DNA from: Glomus cerebriforme
Lineage: Eukaryota; Glomeromycota; Glomeromycetes; Glomerales; Glomeraceae
Direction of reading: 5' to 3'
Length of the DNA stretch: 64,000 nt
Assembly (NCBI GenBank): GCA_003550305.1
Contig: QKYT01000013.1
Span: 264,270 to 328,269, forward strand
The position numbers and the translations under genes are program-made. Shown one piece after another: positions 22,300-33,359 of this stretch. The notes under the pieces were generated by a model. The model saw nothing but the letters and a program-made list of their open reading frames with translations, searched no databases and was not told the DNA's origin. The first letter of the stretch is position 1; each line of letters opens with the position of its first letter.

Positions 22300-24600
22300 C
22301 TTTCTTTTTTTTCTTTCTTTTTTTCTTTCTTTTTTTTTAATTCTCATTAGATTCATTTGTTTGGTCTTACGATTATAAAATTCAACGCTCACTTCAAAAT
22401 TCGGATTTTGTCTTTAGGAATGCTCTGCAGTTTGTGTGACCTTGCTGTGATTCGCGGTTGTCCCTTTATTTTCAAATAACTGGAAAAGTCTTTTTTCAAA
22501 AAGTGGATATATATATATGTATATATATATTTAATTATAAAAATTTTTAATTAAAAATGTTTGATATTTAATAAAATAAATTATCCGTTATTACTTTACC
22601 ACCAAAAATACTGTACGTCTTTTATTCAATAAAATACGATATGAATTTTTTAAAAAATGTTACCCTAAGATTAAAATAAGGATAATATAGATTTTAGACG
22701 TAACATATAGTATTAACAAATTCCATTCCTTGTGGATAATTTAGATGAAAGAAAAAAATACTTGAACTTGATGTAATAACGAACTAAGCAAATGTGAAAA
22801 TTCGAAGATTGATTCTAGAATTACTTAGGGGTTTTATATGCTACGAAATTTAGTTGGACTTTTACCATTTGTCTGAAATGAATGAAATGGATGAATCTGT
22901 ATAATGGTATTTTTATTTATATTAGCATAATTTTATCATAATAAAAGAAATTATTACATTCGATACATTTAATCTTTTTACATATTTATTTATATATGTA
23001 ATTTAGTTGACTAATTCCAATTTATCGGATTTTTTATTCAGTAATGTTTTATTAATTTATTATTGATATGTTAGAAACAGAATGCAGTTGTTTATTTACA
23101 AAAAAAATACGATCTAAGGAACCTTTATTTAAAAATTTTTTGTTGCCAAATCTATTATTAACAGCAAAAAAGATTAACGATACTATAAATCCGCCTGTGA
23201 TTTTACAGTCACGTGATTTTTAAATTAGAATCTTAAATTTTTGTACTTAAATTTTCACTTGTTTTTTTTAAAAAAAAAAGTTATAATCAATATTAACAAT
23301 AATAAAAAACTTATTTTACAAACTCAAATATAATGTCATATATTTGCAACCTATTTTAAATTAGCTTATATCAAAATCCTTAAAAAGAACCTATATCAAA
23401 GTATTAAAATATAAATATGAATTAAGTTGACTTTTTTATTATATATATATTATTTACCTTAAGTATACAAATTTTTAGTTTATAAATATACTAAATCAAA
23501 ATTTTATTTATTATTTTAAAAGTCTAAAATTAATACCAGTTTTTTTTTATTAGTTTTTAAAATTATATATTTATTATAAATAATTATTATATTAACATAT
23601 GAAATATTTTTTTTAATTGAATAAATATAATGAAAAAAATTTTTTTTTATAAAATATTTTTTTCTAATTACTTTATTTAAAAACTGTAAATATACAATTT
23701 TCCAATATAAATTCTTATTAAATTTTCTTTGTATAAGTAGGATTTCACACAAATTGATTTATAATATAATATAATTCTGATTAATTTCTATAATTAGAAA
23801 TATTTTTATAAATATTTTATAATTTATATATTGATATAAATAATTTTTTTTATTATAATAGAAATGATAAGATCTACAAAATAAAAAAAGATCACTGAAA
23901 TCAGATTATTAAATTGCAAACTAGCTTTTTTAAGTCTTAAATTAAATCTAAATTAAATCTAAATTGAATCATCAAAATTCTAATTTAATCTAATTTATAC
24001 AGAATTTTATTTATAAATAAATATTAGTTAAATAAATAAAATAGTTTATAATATTTATAATATATAATATAAAACTATTACAATATTTAGCTAATATTAA
24101 ATAATTAAAAAAATAAATCTAAAAAATATAATTACAATATTTTTTTTATTAAAAATATAATATTTTGATGATTTAATCTAAAACTTTAGTTGAATAAGTT
24201 TTTATATTTCTAATAATTCAGTATATAATATGAAATTAGTTTAAAATTATTTAAAATATTTTAAAAATTAAATATTAAATTACTAATAACTAATCTTAGT
24301 ATAACTTTAAAAAAAAATTCAAAAAAATGTATATTATAATTAAAATTATTTGCTTAATTACTTCCAAAATTCTATGATAAATTTCAGCAAGATTTTAATT
24401 TTAATATAATTTTAACAGAATTTTAGTGATTTTAATAAATAAAAATTTTGATATTTCAATAAAGTTTTAGCAGAATTTTTACTATAATTTAATAAATTTA
24501 ATATAGTTTTAGTATTTTTTATATAAATTTTAGCAGTTATTAAAAAGATTTTAGTAAATAAACTTAATTATAACTACTATAAGTATTACAAAAAAATTGC
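22300..24600. other. AT-rich spacer without genes
   Basis: A (TTTC)n-type microsatellite lies at 22300-22340, and a TA-rich simple repeat near 22510-22530. From 24360 to 24540 a decayed relative of the AAGGTTGC element interior is suggested by repeated 'TTTTAGCAGAATTTT' words. The ORFs here are AT-driven and I do not accept them. Confidence 0.4.
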
Positions 24601-24864
24601 ATATAAATATATAAAATATAACACGAAATTTTCATATTTCATTCTAAACTTGGATGCCGAAATCTTTATATGCCAAAAATTATTTGGGATTCAGCATATG
24701 CCGAAATCAATAAATCATAGATTTCAGACATAATCATATAAAACTTTTATTAGTACTATTTAATAAAATCATAGATTTAGTTTTTTATTATAATTAATTG
24801 ATATTGTATAAATTTAACTAATTTGAAAACAGTAATAATAAAAAGGCAATTTCTATTTGTACAC

Positions 24865-25235
24865 AGGGTATCTGAATACGTGATTATAATTCCGGCCAGA
24901 ATTAAATGATCTGCAATAAAATTGACTTTTTGGGATTTTTGTGTAATCCAAAAGTTAATTTTCGAGAGAAATAAAATTGCCTTTTTTGAATTGTATAATG
25001 TAGTACAATATTCCAAAAAAAGGATACTCTGGCTGGTATTATGAAATCCAGCCAAAATTAGGGATATGACGAATAAAATGTAATGAATAGAATTTCACAC
25101 CTTGAAAAAACTCTAAGTCTCTAGAATAAATAGAAAAAATGAAAACAGAAGGTGTGATATGAAGGATAATAAATTATCATATAGTAAAAAATCACGTGAC
25201 CTATGTTCAGACATTCCGTATAAACTTAGAAATTT
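24865..25235. mobile_element. Second, diverged copy of the 724-1101 MITE-like family
   Basis: The interior shares ordered blocks with 724-1101: TTCCGGCCAGAATTAA, 'GAGAGAAATAAAATTGCCTT', a CTGG...AAATCCAGCCAAAATTA block, ATTTCACACCTTGAAAAAA, and AATCACGTGA at the end. The CACCGGTG tips are absent. Instead the outer ends are weakly inverted (GTATCTGAATACGTGAT on the left, AATCACGTGACCTATGTTCAGAC on the right). It could be a sibling family with its own ends. The short minus-strand frame at 24777-25055 falls inside it and is not accepted. Confidence 0.55.
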
Positions 25236-26039
25236 TCTAATAAAAATATTGAATTTTGCTAAATGTTATCAGTAATAATTATTATTGTATATAAAATTTT
25301 TTTAATTTTTAACTAATATATTAATTTAATTATAATATAAATAAATTTACTATGAAACATTACTAGTATTTACTTAAACAAAATATGTGTCAGATTTGTA
25401 ACACAACTAGCTGATATAACGCAACAAAAAATCATAAAAAAAAAATTTTTTATATTAATATAGCCTTTAAAAATTATTAAATATATCTAATTTTAATTGC
25501 TTTGCAAGTTTACTTAAAGTATTAAAAGTAATTTTAATTAAAATTATTAACTTATTTAACAAAAATTTTATTTTTATCAAATTTATTTTTAAAAATGATC
25601 AGCAAAAAATGGTAAAATCAATTATTTATATATAAAGTCAAAAATAGTATTTTAAATTTTTTTTTTAAAGCATAAGTAAACTTATAAAATAATAGAAATC
25701 ACATTTGCAGTAAAAATTTAACAGCTTTATATTAGAGAAAAAACTTGTTATGTATTTTTTTGAAAAATTGTTTCATCACTATGTTTATTATTTACTTATT
25801 AAATTATAACTTTCTGATTATTATTTTTACTTATTTATTATTTATTTAATTAACCTATAAATATTGCATTATTATTTGTTATTTACATACATATTGTTAC
25901 ATCATATATTGTAAAAAATTGTTACACTTTACTTTATTTAAAACCAATAGTAATTTTATATTATATATTTATTATTTATTAAATATTGCTATATTTTAAA
26001 TCATCAATAAATCTTTAATATAATTATATTAAAAAAGTT

Positions 26040-26670
26040 TAGGAAAGGAGATCAACCCTTTTTGCTAATCTCTATGCTTATTTCTCTGAAAAAGTTTTGA
26101 AAAGAAAAGTTGTGCTTTTTAACATTTTATATTAAGAAAATGGTCTTTTAATCTTAAGAAAAGTTGCTTTATACTGTTGGAGTTAATTAAAAAGATTTAA
26201 AAAATATGGAATAATAATCTTTAGCTTATTAAGTTTTTTTGCAAGTCAGATTCATGATAACTTTTTGATACCTATGTTTTTCTTTAAGTTTATACCTGAA
26301 GGGTCATATAGTATTTTAAGATATCTCTTATGAGCACAAAATGATGAGTTAAATTTGTAGCAGCTTCTAGTTGATCCAAAAATGAGCTTAATATAAAGTT
26401 TTTTTTAAGGTAAATAACTTTTCACAAAGTTAATGCATAGGCTTAGTGCAATAAAAAGAGTCTTTTCTGGAGTTTTAAGTTTGGTAGAAATTATAATTTT
26501 ATTATTCATTTTTATTGGTGAAAAGATAGTAGGATATCAAGATTTTTAGGCTTGTAAAGACAAATACTAAACCATTTTAGGCTTTCCATATACCTCTTGA
26601 AAACTTCTGGCTTTCTTGATGCTAGATTTTTTTGCATATTGAGGAGCAGTTCCTCTGGTAAGAGATGGAA
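26040..26670 (-). mobile_element. Decayed transposon or retroelement fragment
   Basis: This stretch is richer in G and C than its neighbours and, read on the minus strand, has short coding-like runs with stops (for example near 26600-26660). It may continue at 27400-27540 beyond the element at 26671-27398. I could not assign a family. Confidence 0.3.
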
Positions 26671-27398
26671 GGGTTATAGTTGTAGCCAAAATTATTTTAG
26701 TATTACAGAAATCTGTAATTATGTAATTCTATAATTATTAAGTAATTTATCAAAAAAATTCTGAATTCCGTAATTAATTTTGGATTCTGTAATTAATTTC
26801 GTATTATGAAAATATTTGGCCAGAATTAACCTTAATTTTGGCCAAATTATATTTAGAAAATTTAATAAATAATAACTTAGCATTTAGTGATCTATTTTGG
26901 ATGATCTTACTATTATTTGATTCGTTTTGATATAATGATTCTAATGGTATTGAGATTATTTAATTTTAATTACTAGATCATATTCTGATATCAATAATTG
27001 TTAAACATTTATAATATCATAACTTTATCAATATTAATACTAGAAATATGATCTTACTGCTATTAGAATCGTTTCATCATGATAAATTGAATGGTAGTAA
27101 ATTCATTTAAATCTAATTATTACATCTTACTCTGGCTTTAATAATCTTTAAATATTTATAGTATTTTAACTTCGTCAATATTAAAGCTAGAAAAATGAAA
27201 TACATACCATTAGATTTGCCTCAATGAAACAAATTTAATGGTAGTAAGATCAATAAAATTAGATCACTAGATCGTGAGCAAATATCAATTTTGCATTATT
27301 ACACAAAATATAATTAATTACAGAATTACATAATTAATTATGATTATAAAATTTCAGATTTCGGATTTGCCAATTGAATTTTGAAAACAACTATAGGA
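26671..27398. mobile_element. Inverted-repeat element with ~148-base internal tandem repeats
   Basis: The left part reads TATAGTTGTAGCCAAAATT then 'CTGTAATTATGTAATTCTAT'; the right end carries their inverse (ATAATTAATTACAGAATTACAT ... AAAACAACTATAG). Inside, a unit containing ATGATCTTACT, a (G/T)ATTCGTTT(C/T)AT block, 'AATGGTA(T/G)T' and ATCAATATTAA(T/A)(A/G)CTAG recurs at about 26901, 27050 and 27194, a period near 148. No coding is visible. It is a non-autonomous DNA element with an internal minisatellite. Confidence 0.55.
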
Positions 27399-27539
27399 GG
27401 GGTACTGAAAATTTTGATTGATAGCTGATCATCTGTTGATGATTAGTTTCCTTGTTGTAACACATTCCTTGGTTTTTTATTTCACATGTAATGATCCCTT
27501 TTTTATGCCCCTTAAGGTGATGTCATATTTGTTATTAGT

Positions 27540-27740
27540 AAGGTTGCTTGCCAAAATCTATTTAACCTAATGCTAAAAGGTAAAACTCTTATATAGTGCT
27601 AAAATACTGAAATGCCAAAACTGTGAAACCTATCAAAATTGCGAAACTGCTAAAACTTGCCAAAACCTCTATAATAGGATTATCTATAGTTTCAGTATAG
27701 TTGATTATAAGATTTGAATATAGTTACACTAAGTTATACC
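27540..27740 (+). mobile_element. Fragment of the AAGGTTGC small-element family
   Basis: It starts with AAGGTTGCTTGCCAAAAT, which matches the inverse of the right end of the 3162-3403 element. Inside are the same family words: 'CCAAAACTGTGAAACC', 'GCGAAACTGCTAAAAC' and TATAGTTTCAGTATAG. The far end is missing or too diverged. Confidence 0.5.
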
Positions 27741-28022
27741 AATTAATAATATAATTTAGATGATTAAATAATTTTCAATCTTTTTTTTACTATTTTCTTT
27801 CATTTTCTTTCAAGCTTTATCTAGTGTTAAAATTTCAAAACTGACTCTTAGGCATATATATTGCATGTTTTTGGAATTTTTTTTTAAGGAGTTTATATAC
27901 ATTAAAGAAAAAATATGTTATATATTATATATATTTGATAAACAATTCTGTCATTTCTTTTCATTAATAGTACTAAAGTTTTTTCTGTTTTCTTAATAAT
28001 AAAATTAATAAAAACTATTTGA

Positions 28023-30326
28023 ATGACTAATCACATAGCAGATACATCTGTTCAAAAAAAAATAAAGAAGGTTGACTACTTAATACCATTTTGGAAGACA
28101 TTCATAAAGGAGTATCTATTGATTCTAGTAAATTTGCCATCTTTTATAAGTATTGTAATTGTAGATATGCAGAGATATTTTAAAGTTTGAAGAGCATTTT
28201 TCAAATCATTGTCAACATGTACCACCAGCAGTTGTTAGAAAGTATATGACTAAAGTAATGGAATGGCAAGATAAGTCAAAATCATTTAAAAAAAGAAAAA
28301 ATTCTGAAGGTCATTAAAGTATCATAGATGATTATCATAATTCAACAGAACTTAATAAATACAGATTTATAAGAATTAATCATGCATTAGTTAAATTCTT
28401 TATTACTTATGATATTTCATTTAGGATAGTGGAGCACTCATTTTTTATTAATTTTTTAAAAGAATTAAATGCTAGATATAATGCACTAAAAAGAGAAGTT
28501 TTAGTAAATCAATTACTTGAACATGAATTAGCTCAAGTGAACTTTAAAATTAAGTCTGAGCTTAAAAANNAAATGAATTTAACNTTAGGTTNGTTGAATT
28601 ACATAGGCTATCATAAGTGTTTTTTATTTAATCTTACTTACTATTTATAATATTATTAATACAATTTAGCTTTCGATAGCTGGACCTCTGGTACATATCG
28701 TTCAATTTGGAACTTCATTATAATAATTTCATTGTGTAAAGAATACCTTTATCAAATTTCTGATTTATCAGAAACTTCTCATACTGCAGATTATTTAGTT
28801 ATATATAGTAATTAAAAAGGTTATTGATGGTATTGAAAAAGATCGAATATGTGCTGTAGTATTTGATAACGCAGCTAATATTTGAAATGCACAAAAAATT
28901 ATACATGAAAATTATCCAAAGATTGAGAATGTGCAATACGTAGTATATTCTATTAATTTAATTGCATGTAATATTATCAAGGAAAAGTTTGGTGATCATT
29001 TATTAAGACATGTTAATATTTTAACAACTTTTTTTAAAAGTTCTCATCAGGCTAATTCAAAACTTGCCTATATTATTACGGAAAAAGAAATTAATGGAGG
29101 AGGATTAAAATTATACTGCAAGACATGCTAAACTACTGCTAGTAAATCCATAAATTCAGTGATAAATTTAGAGTTATTTCTTGAAAAAATCATCCTCAAT
29201 CATGATCATTTGCTAACAAATGATAGAATAAAAGAAATTATTCAATCATGAAATTTTTTTTCAAATTTGCGAATTCTTGGATTTGTTCTAAATCCTCTAA
29301 GAAAAGTGGTACTTTTTCTAGAATTGAGAAGAGCTATACTTGCAGATTATTTCCTGAACTTGGTGAGACTTGTGGTTATGTTAAAAAGCTTTCCAGATTA
29401 TTTAATCCTGCATTCTGAAATCATTGTATTAAAGTAATGAATAAAAGATATGATGAGTTTGATGATTATAAGTATATTACTTGTTTTTTTTTGGATTCTC
29501 AATTCAGAAATATACCACTTAAAAAATCCATCTTCAATAGAGTTTTGAAATATGCAGCTTCAATTGAAAAAAGTTTAGGTTTTAATTGTTATGAGGCTGA
29601 AACCCTATGTAATTAAATACAAAAATATAGTAATGAGCAAGATCCATTTAATCTAGATATCAGTTTTGCTAAAGATAATCCCATAAATTGGTAAAAATAT
29701 ATTAATACCGAACCAGAACCAGATATTCTTTCAAGAATCATATGTTATTTATTTGCAATATATTCTAATTCAGCATCTTGTAACGTGAATTTTTGACTTT
29801 AAGATGGTTATACTATAAGCGTTACTTAAATCTTAATTTGAAAAAAGTAGAATCTATATGTAAAATGATTTTATATTGGAAATTTAATTTAAAAACTGAA
29901 CTTGGATTTTATGGAATTGATTTAAAAAATAATATTTGCCTTAGTGATGACGAGATTAATATATGTATTGCAGAAGCTTTTGCAGAAGTAGATGATAAAA
30001 AAAGTAATAATAAACAACCTTTTACATATAGATTAATTACAAGTGGTAAAATAATACCTGAAAACAATTGTCGAATAGTAATTAAGAGTTCATGGATTGA
30101 TAAATTTATTAATTTATTACACAATTTAATTACTAATGGAATTGCTGATATTTCAAGAAATATATTGGATAAATCAAATGAAAATAATGCAAAAAATGAT
30201 GAAGTTAATGATAGTGGAGCAAGCGATAACAATAAGAGATCCAGAGAAGGTGATTATGATTATGATATAAATAATATATTAGATATAGATGATGATGATA
30301 ATTATGATAATAATTATAAGGAATAA
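28023..30326 (+). pseudogene. Dead hAT transposase with BED-type zinc finger
   Basis: An N-terminal BED-like finger is recognisable across frames (a cysteine pair near 28150-28175, then EEHFSNHC near 28195-28215 once one shift is allowed). Next come the INHALVKFFITYDISFRIVE and FFINFLKELN run, the DSWTSG box at about 28672, AVVFDNAANI, and INLIACNIIK. The C-terminal part is the open frame 29793-30326, starting TLRWLYYKRYLNLNLKKVE, the hAT C-terminal dimerisation region; the SCNVNF just upstream is one base out of frame with it. The frame ends in an acidic, Asn/Asp-rich tail. Stops, shifts and ambiguous bases (28569-28570, 28584, 28592) break the gene. The last open piece could still be translated but is not a full transposase. 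Confidence 0.82.
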
Positions 30327-31384
30327 TAATAATAAAAAATAATTACGATAGTTAATCCAATAAAAATTAATTTTAATATCATGTGATTTAAATAATGTGA
30401 CATTGTTAACTATTTAGGAAATACATAATGTAATTATTCAGGACAAAATATTCATGATTAAAGTCCAGTTAATATAGTTAATATATAATTATGCAGGCAC
30501 AATTGTAATTTCAATTATATTATATTTATATTTTAAAACTGAGCAATTTAATTAAGGAATAAGAATATTAGAATTAAAAAGTTTTAAGGATTTTGTTAAT
30601 TAAATTTATTATATTAGATCAAAAAATTTTAAGAACTGCATTAATTAAATTTATTATATCAGATCAAAAAAAAAAATTTATTATATTAGAATCAAAACTG
30701 CATTTATTAAATTACAAATACTTTAATTATGTAAAATATTGTTATGTTTATCAGTTTATGTATTAAATATTATAACAAATTTTAAAATTATGATATTCTC
30801 AAAAATATAAATACAGAATATTTTTTCGCAACTAAAAACTAAATCATATTTTAATTTTCAAATTTAAGATAAATAATAGTACCTTATAATCCACTGGCAC
30901 TGGCAGCATTTCAATAAACAATAAATGCTGCTAAACATTTTTTATTGGATTTTAGATTTGTTCAGATGAGAATACAGACGTTAAAATGCTATACATGATT
31001 GCTATCAAGTATCGATATAAATATCAGTACAGGTCACAATCTTTGAGAAGAGAAAGAAGAGAAAAAAAATCCTGTTCTTAGGATCGATCGAGAAGTAGAG
31101 ATGGTAGAAGAAGAGATAGAAAGAGAGATAAATTCTGATGTAGAAGATATTATAGACATTAAAATTTTTATTTTTATTTTATTATATTATAATTATATTT
31201 TATTATTTATCAATTATCATTATTACATTATTTTAATTTTGATAATAAAAAAATGAAATTATTTACTAAATATTATGATAATATAAAGCAATTATTCTAT
31301 CTCAAGCAATCATTTTTTTTGTATTTACTATATTCTATGAATATACTTATAATCAAAGGCCCAGTACCTTATAAATTAGTTTAA
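30327..31384. other. AT-rich spacer after the hAT relic
   Basis: A block with 'TTAATTAAATTTATTATAT' and GATCAAAAAA is repeated at about 30597, 30645 and 30670, giving a short tandem repeat. The part at 30890-31160 is less AT-rich and includes a purine-rich run (GAGAAGAGAAAGAAGAG). It may contain the hAT 3' end. I found no gene. Confidence 0.4.
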
Positions 31385-31574
31385 ATGCTGAAACTCTAAT
31401 TAAATCATATAAAAAGTATTGTCAAAATGCTGAAACAGTTTTGGCAAATTTGGCAGTTTTGCAATTTTAATAGGTTTCGCAGTTTTGTTATTTCTTGATA
31501 ATTTTGCAAAACTAATTTTGGCAGGTTTGCATATGTCATTCTGCTGAAACCTTCTAGTTTTGATAAGCAACCTT
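31385..31574. mobile_element. Truncated AAGGTTGC-family element (right part)
   Basis: The sequence ends GATAAGCAACCTT and contains 'TTTTGGCAAATTTGGCAG', ATAGGTTTCGCAG and TTCTGCTGAAACC, the family interior. The left AAGGTTGC end is not present. Confidence 0.5.
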
Positions 31575-31703
31575 AAACACATAAAAAGTCTTGTGTAATT
31601 CTTTTTATATATTTGTATATGTGACTAAAATAAATTTACATATCTTTATGTTATACATAATAAAACTATTTATAGTTGTATAATTTTATTACATATTTAT
31701 ATA

Positions 31704-32969
31704 CAGTCCCGCTAAGAAGTTACCAGTTATGTGATTATCGATCATTTATTTGTTTATCTTCAAAACCTGTTATATCAATCATTTTATTATTAATTTGCCT
31801 CCAGTTTTTTGTTATGTATTGCCAAGACCTTTCTTATTCAAATATGTCTTTTAAAAAAAAAGAACTTTCTACTTTTGAATGTAGAGAAGTTGTTGGTGCA
31901 TGAAAATGTGGAATAAGCAAGAGAAAGATTAGTGAAATCTTGAACTACTCTCAAAGTACTATATATAATATTATTTCTGCATACAAGAATTATGGATATG
32001 AAACTCTTCCTTCTAGAACTGGAAGATTACAAATAATGATTGAGAGTGATGGCTACTATTTGATAAGAATTCTCAAAGAAAATAGAAAAGCAAATATATA
32101 GGAATTACATGAAGAATTTGTCAATTTTACTTCAACAAATATTTGTGAAAAGACTTTAAAAAAATACCTTTATGAATAAGGTTTCTATGGTCAAGTTGAT
32201 ATAAGAAAACCCTTATAAGTGAAAAAAATAAGTAAAAACGACTTGCTTGGGCAAGAGAAAGAAAAGAGTGGGTAGATGAATGGAAAAATATTATTTGGAG
32301 TGATGAGTCTAAGTTTGAATTATTTAGGAAAATATTAAAAGGTAGGTATGGAGGCATCCTCATGAAAAATATGATATGAAGTGCTTAATTTCTACAATGA
32401 AATCAGGTCAGTAAGGAGTAATAGTGTAAGGATGCTTTATTAAGCATAATCTTGGTCCATTAGTAAAATTAGAAAGGAGAGTTACAATTGCAGTATATAT
32501 TGATGTATTACAAAATTATTTGTTACTATTCATAGATGATTTAAATGACTAGAAAAGTTATTTTTTTAAGAGGATAATACTTCTATATATACTACAAGAA
32601 TAGTTCAAAGTTGGAATGAAGAAAATGAGATTAATAATATTCTATGGCCTACATAAAGTCCAGATTTCAACCCAATAGAAAATTTATAGGATGAGTTGGA
32701 AAGGCAGGTGTATGCATATACTCCATTGCCAAAAAATTGGAAAGATTTATGGGAAATATTTCAAGAGAAGTGAGCAGATATTGATATTAATAAATACCAA
32801 AATCTTGTTGATAGCATGTCTTGTCAAGTTGCTGTTATAAAAAGTAAAGATCATCTAACAAAGTATTAATAAAAAGTTAAAGACTTTATTATTTAAATAA
32901 AAAAAATTTTAAAAATTCACATTAAAATTGATCAGTGTCATGTGACCGGTGACTTATTACCAGATACTG
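31704..32969 (+). mobile_element. Tc1/mariner element, 1.27 kb, with inverted ends and TA target
   Basis: Both ends begin CAGT read inward and are flanked by TA (31702-31703 and 32970-32971), the normal Tc1/mariner target. The first ~43 bases of each end pair imperfectly as inverted repeats, and many mismatches are C/T or G/A. The transposase relic fills the inside in plus orientation. The total length fits the family. Confidence 0.8.
31844..32869 (+). pseudogene. Dead Tc1/mariner transposase
   Basis: The frame starts with MSFKKKELSTFECREVVGA and a helix-turn-helix stretch (ISKRKISEILNYSQSTIYNII). After one shift it continues LAWARERKEWVDEW, then WSDESKFELF (first catalytic Asp), then an EDNTSIYTTRIVQSW run (second Asp), and SPDFNPIENL-DELER (third acidic residue at DD34E spacing). 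It ends LTKY at 32867. Nearly all internal stops can be read as lost Trp or Gln codons: TGA at 31901, TAG at 32098, TAA at 32658 and TAG at 32686 are examples. At least two single-base shifts are also present. It cannot make transposase. Confidence 0.88.
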
Positions 32970-32989
32970 TACATAACTAAAATAAACAT

Positions 32990-33250
32990 TTTATATTTGT
33001 GTAATTTTTTTTATGTGACTATATAATAAAGATTACATGTTTGTATAATCTAAAAAACTATATAATAAAGTTATAACCGGTAGGTAGAAGGAAGGGAAAT
33101 AAAGTTTTTTTTTGGAAATTTTTGTTTTCACACTAATATTTTTGTATTAAACAATAAAAATTATAGCTATTTTACTTAAGATTTTTTAAAAAAAAAATTT
33201 TTTTTATTATAATATTATTTTAGCTTTTTTAATAAGAAATTTTTTAATAT
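32990..33250. repeat. Dispersed repeat shared with 59160-59470, interrupted by Tc1
   Basis: The block GGAAGGGAAATAAAG-T-run-GGAAATTTTTGTTTT and the following TATTTTACTTA(A/G) block match 59330-59430 in order. Before them both copies have TTTTATATGTGAC-like words. The Tc1 copy at 31704-32969 seems to have inserted upstream inside this repeat, since similar words (TATATGTGACTAAAATAAA) also lie left of it at about 31615. Confidence 0.45.
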
Positions 33251-33359
33251 AATTATACCAATATGAAAATTTATTATACATGTAATTATATAACAAAAAC
33301 CCTTTTTATAAAAACATCTCACTATAATCACAGTATTTAGTAGTCTCGGAGGATATAAT

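Noticed and set aside
23516..23752. Minus-strand frame rich in Ile, Lys and Asn
   Set aside because: Composition is what random AT-rich sequence gives; no homology or splice context.
29909..30232. Minus-strand frame opposite the hAT C-terminal frame
   Set aside because: It is the shadow of the plus-strand coding sequence, which has clear hAT similarity.
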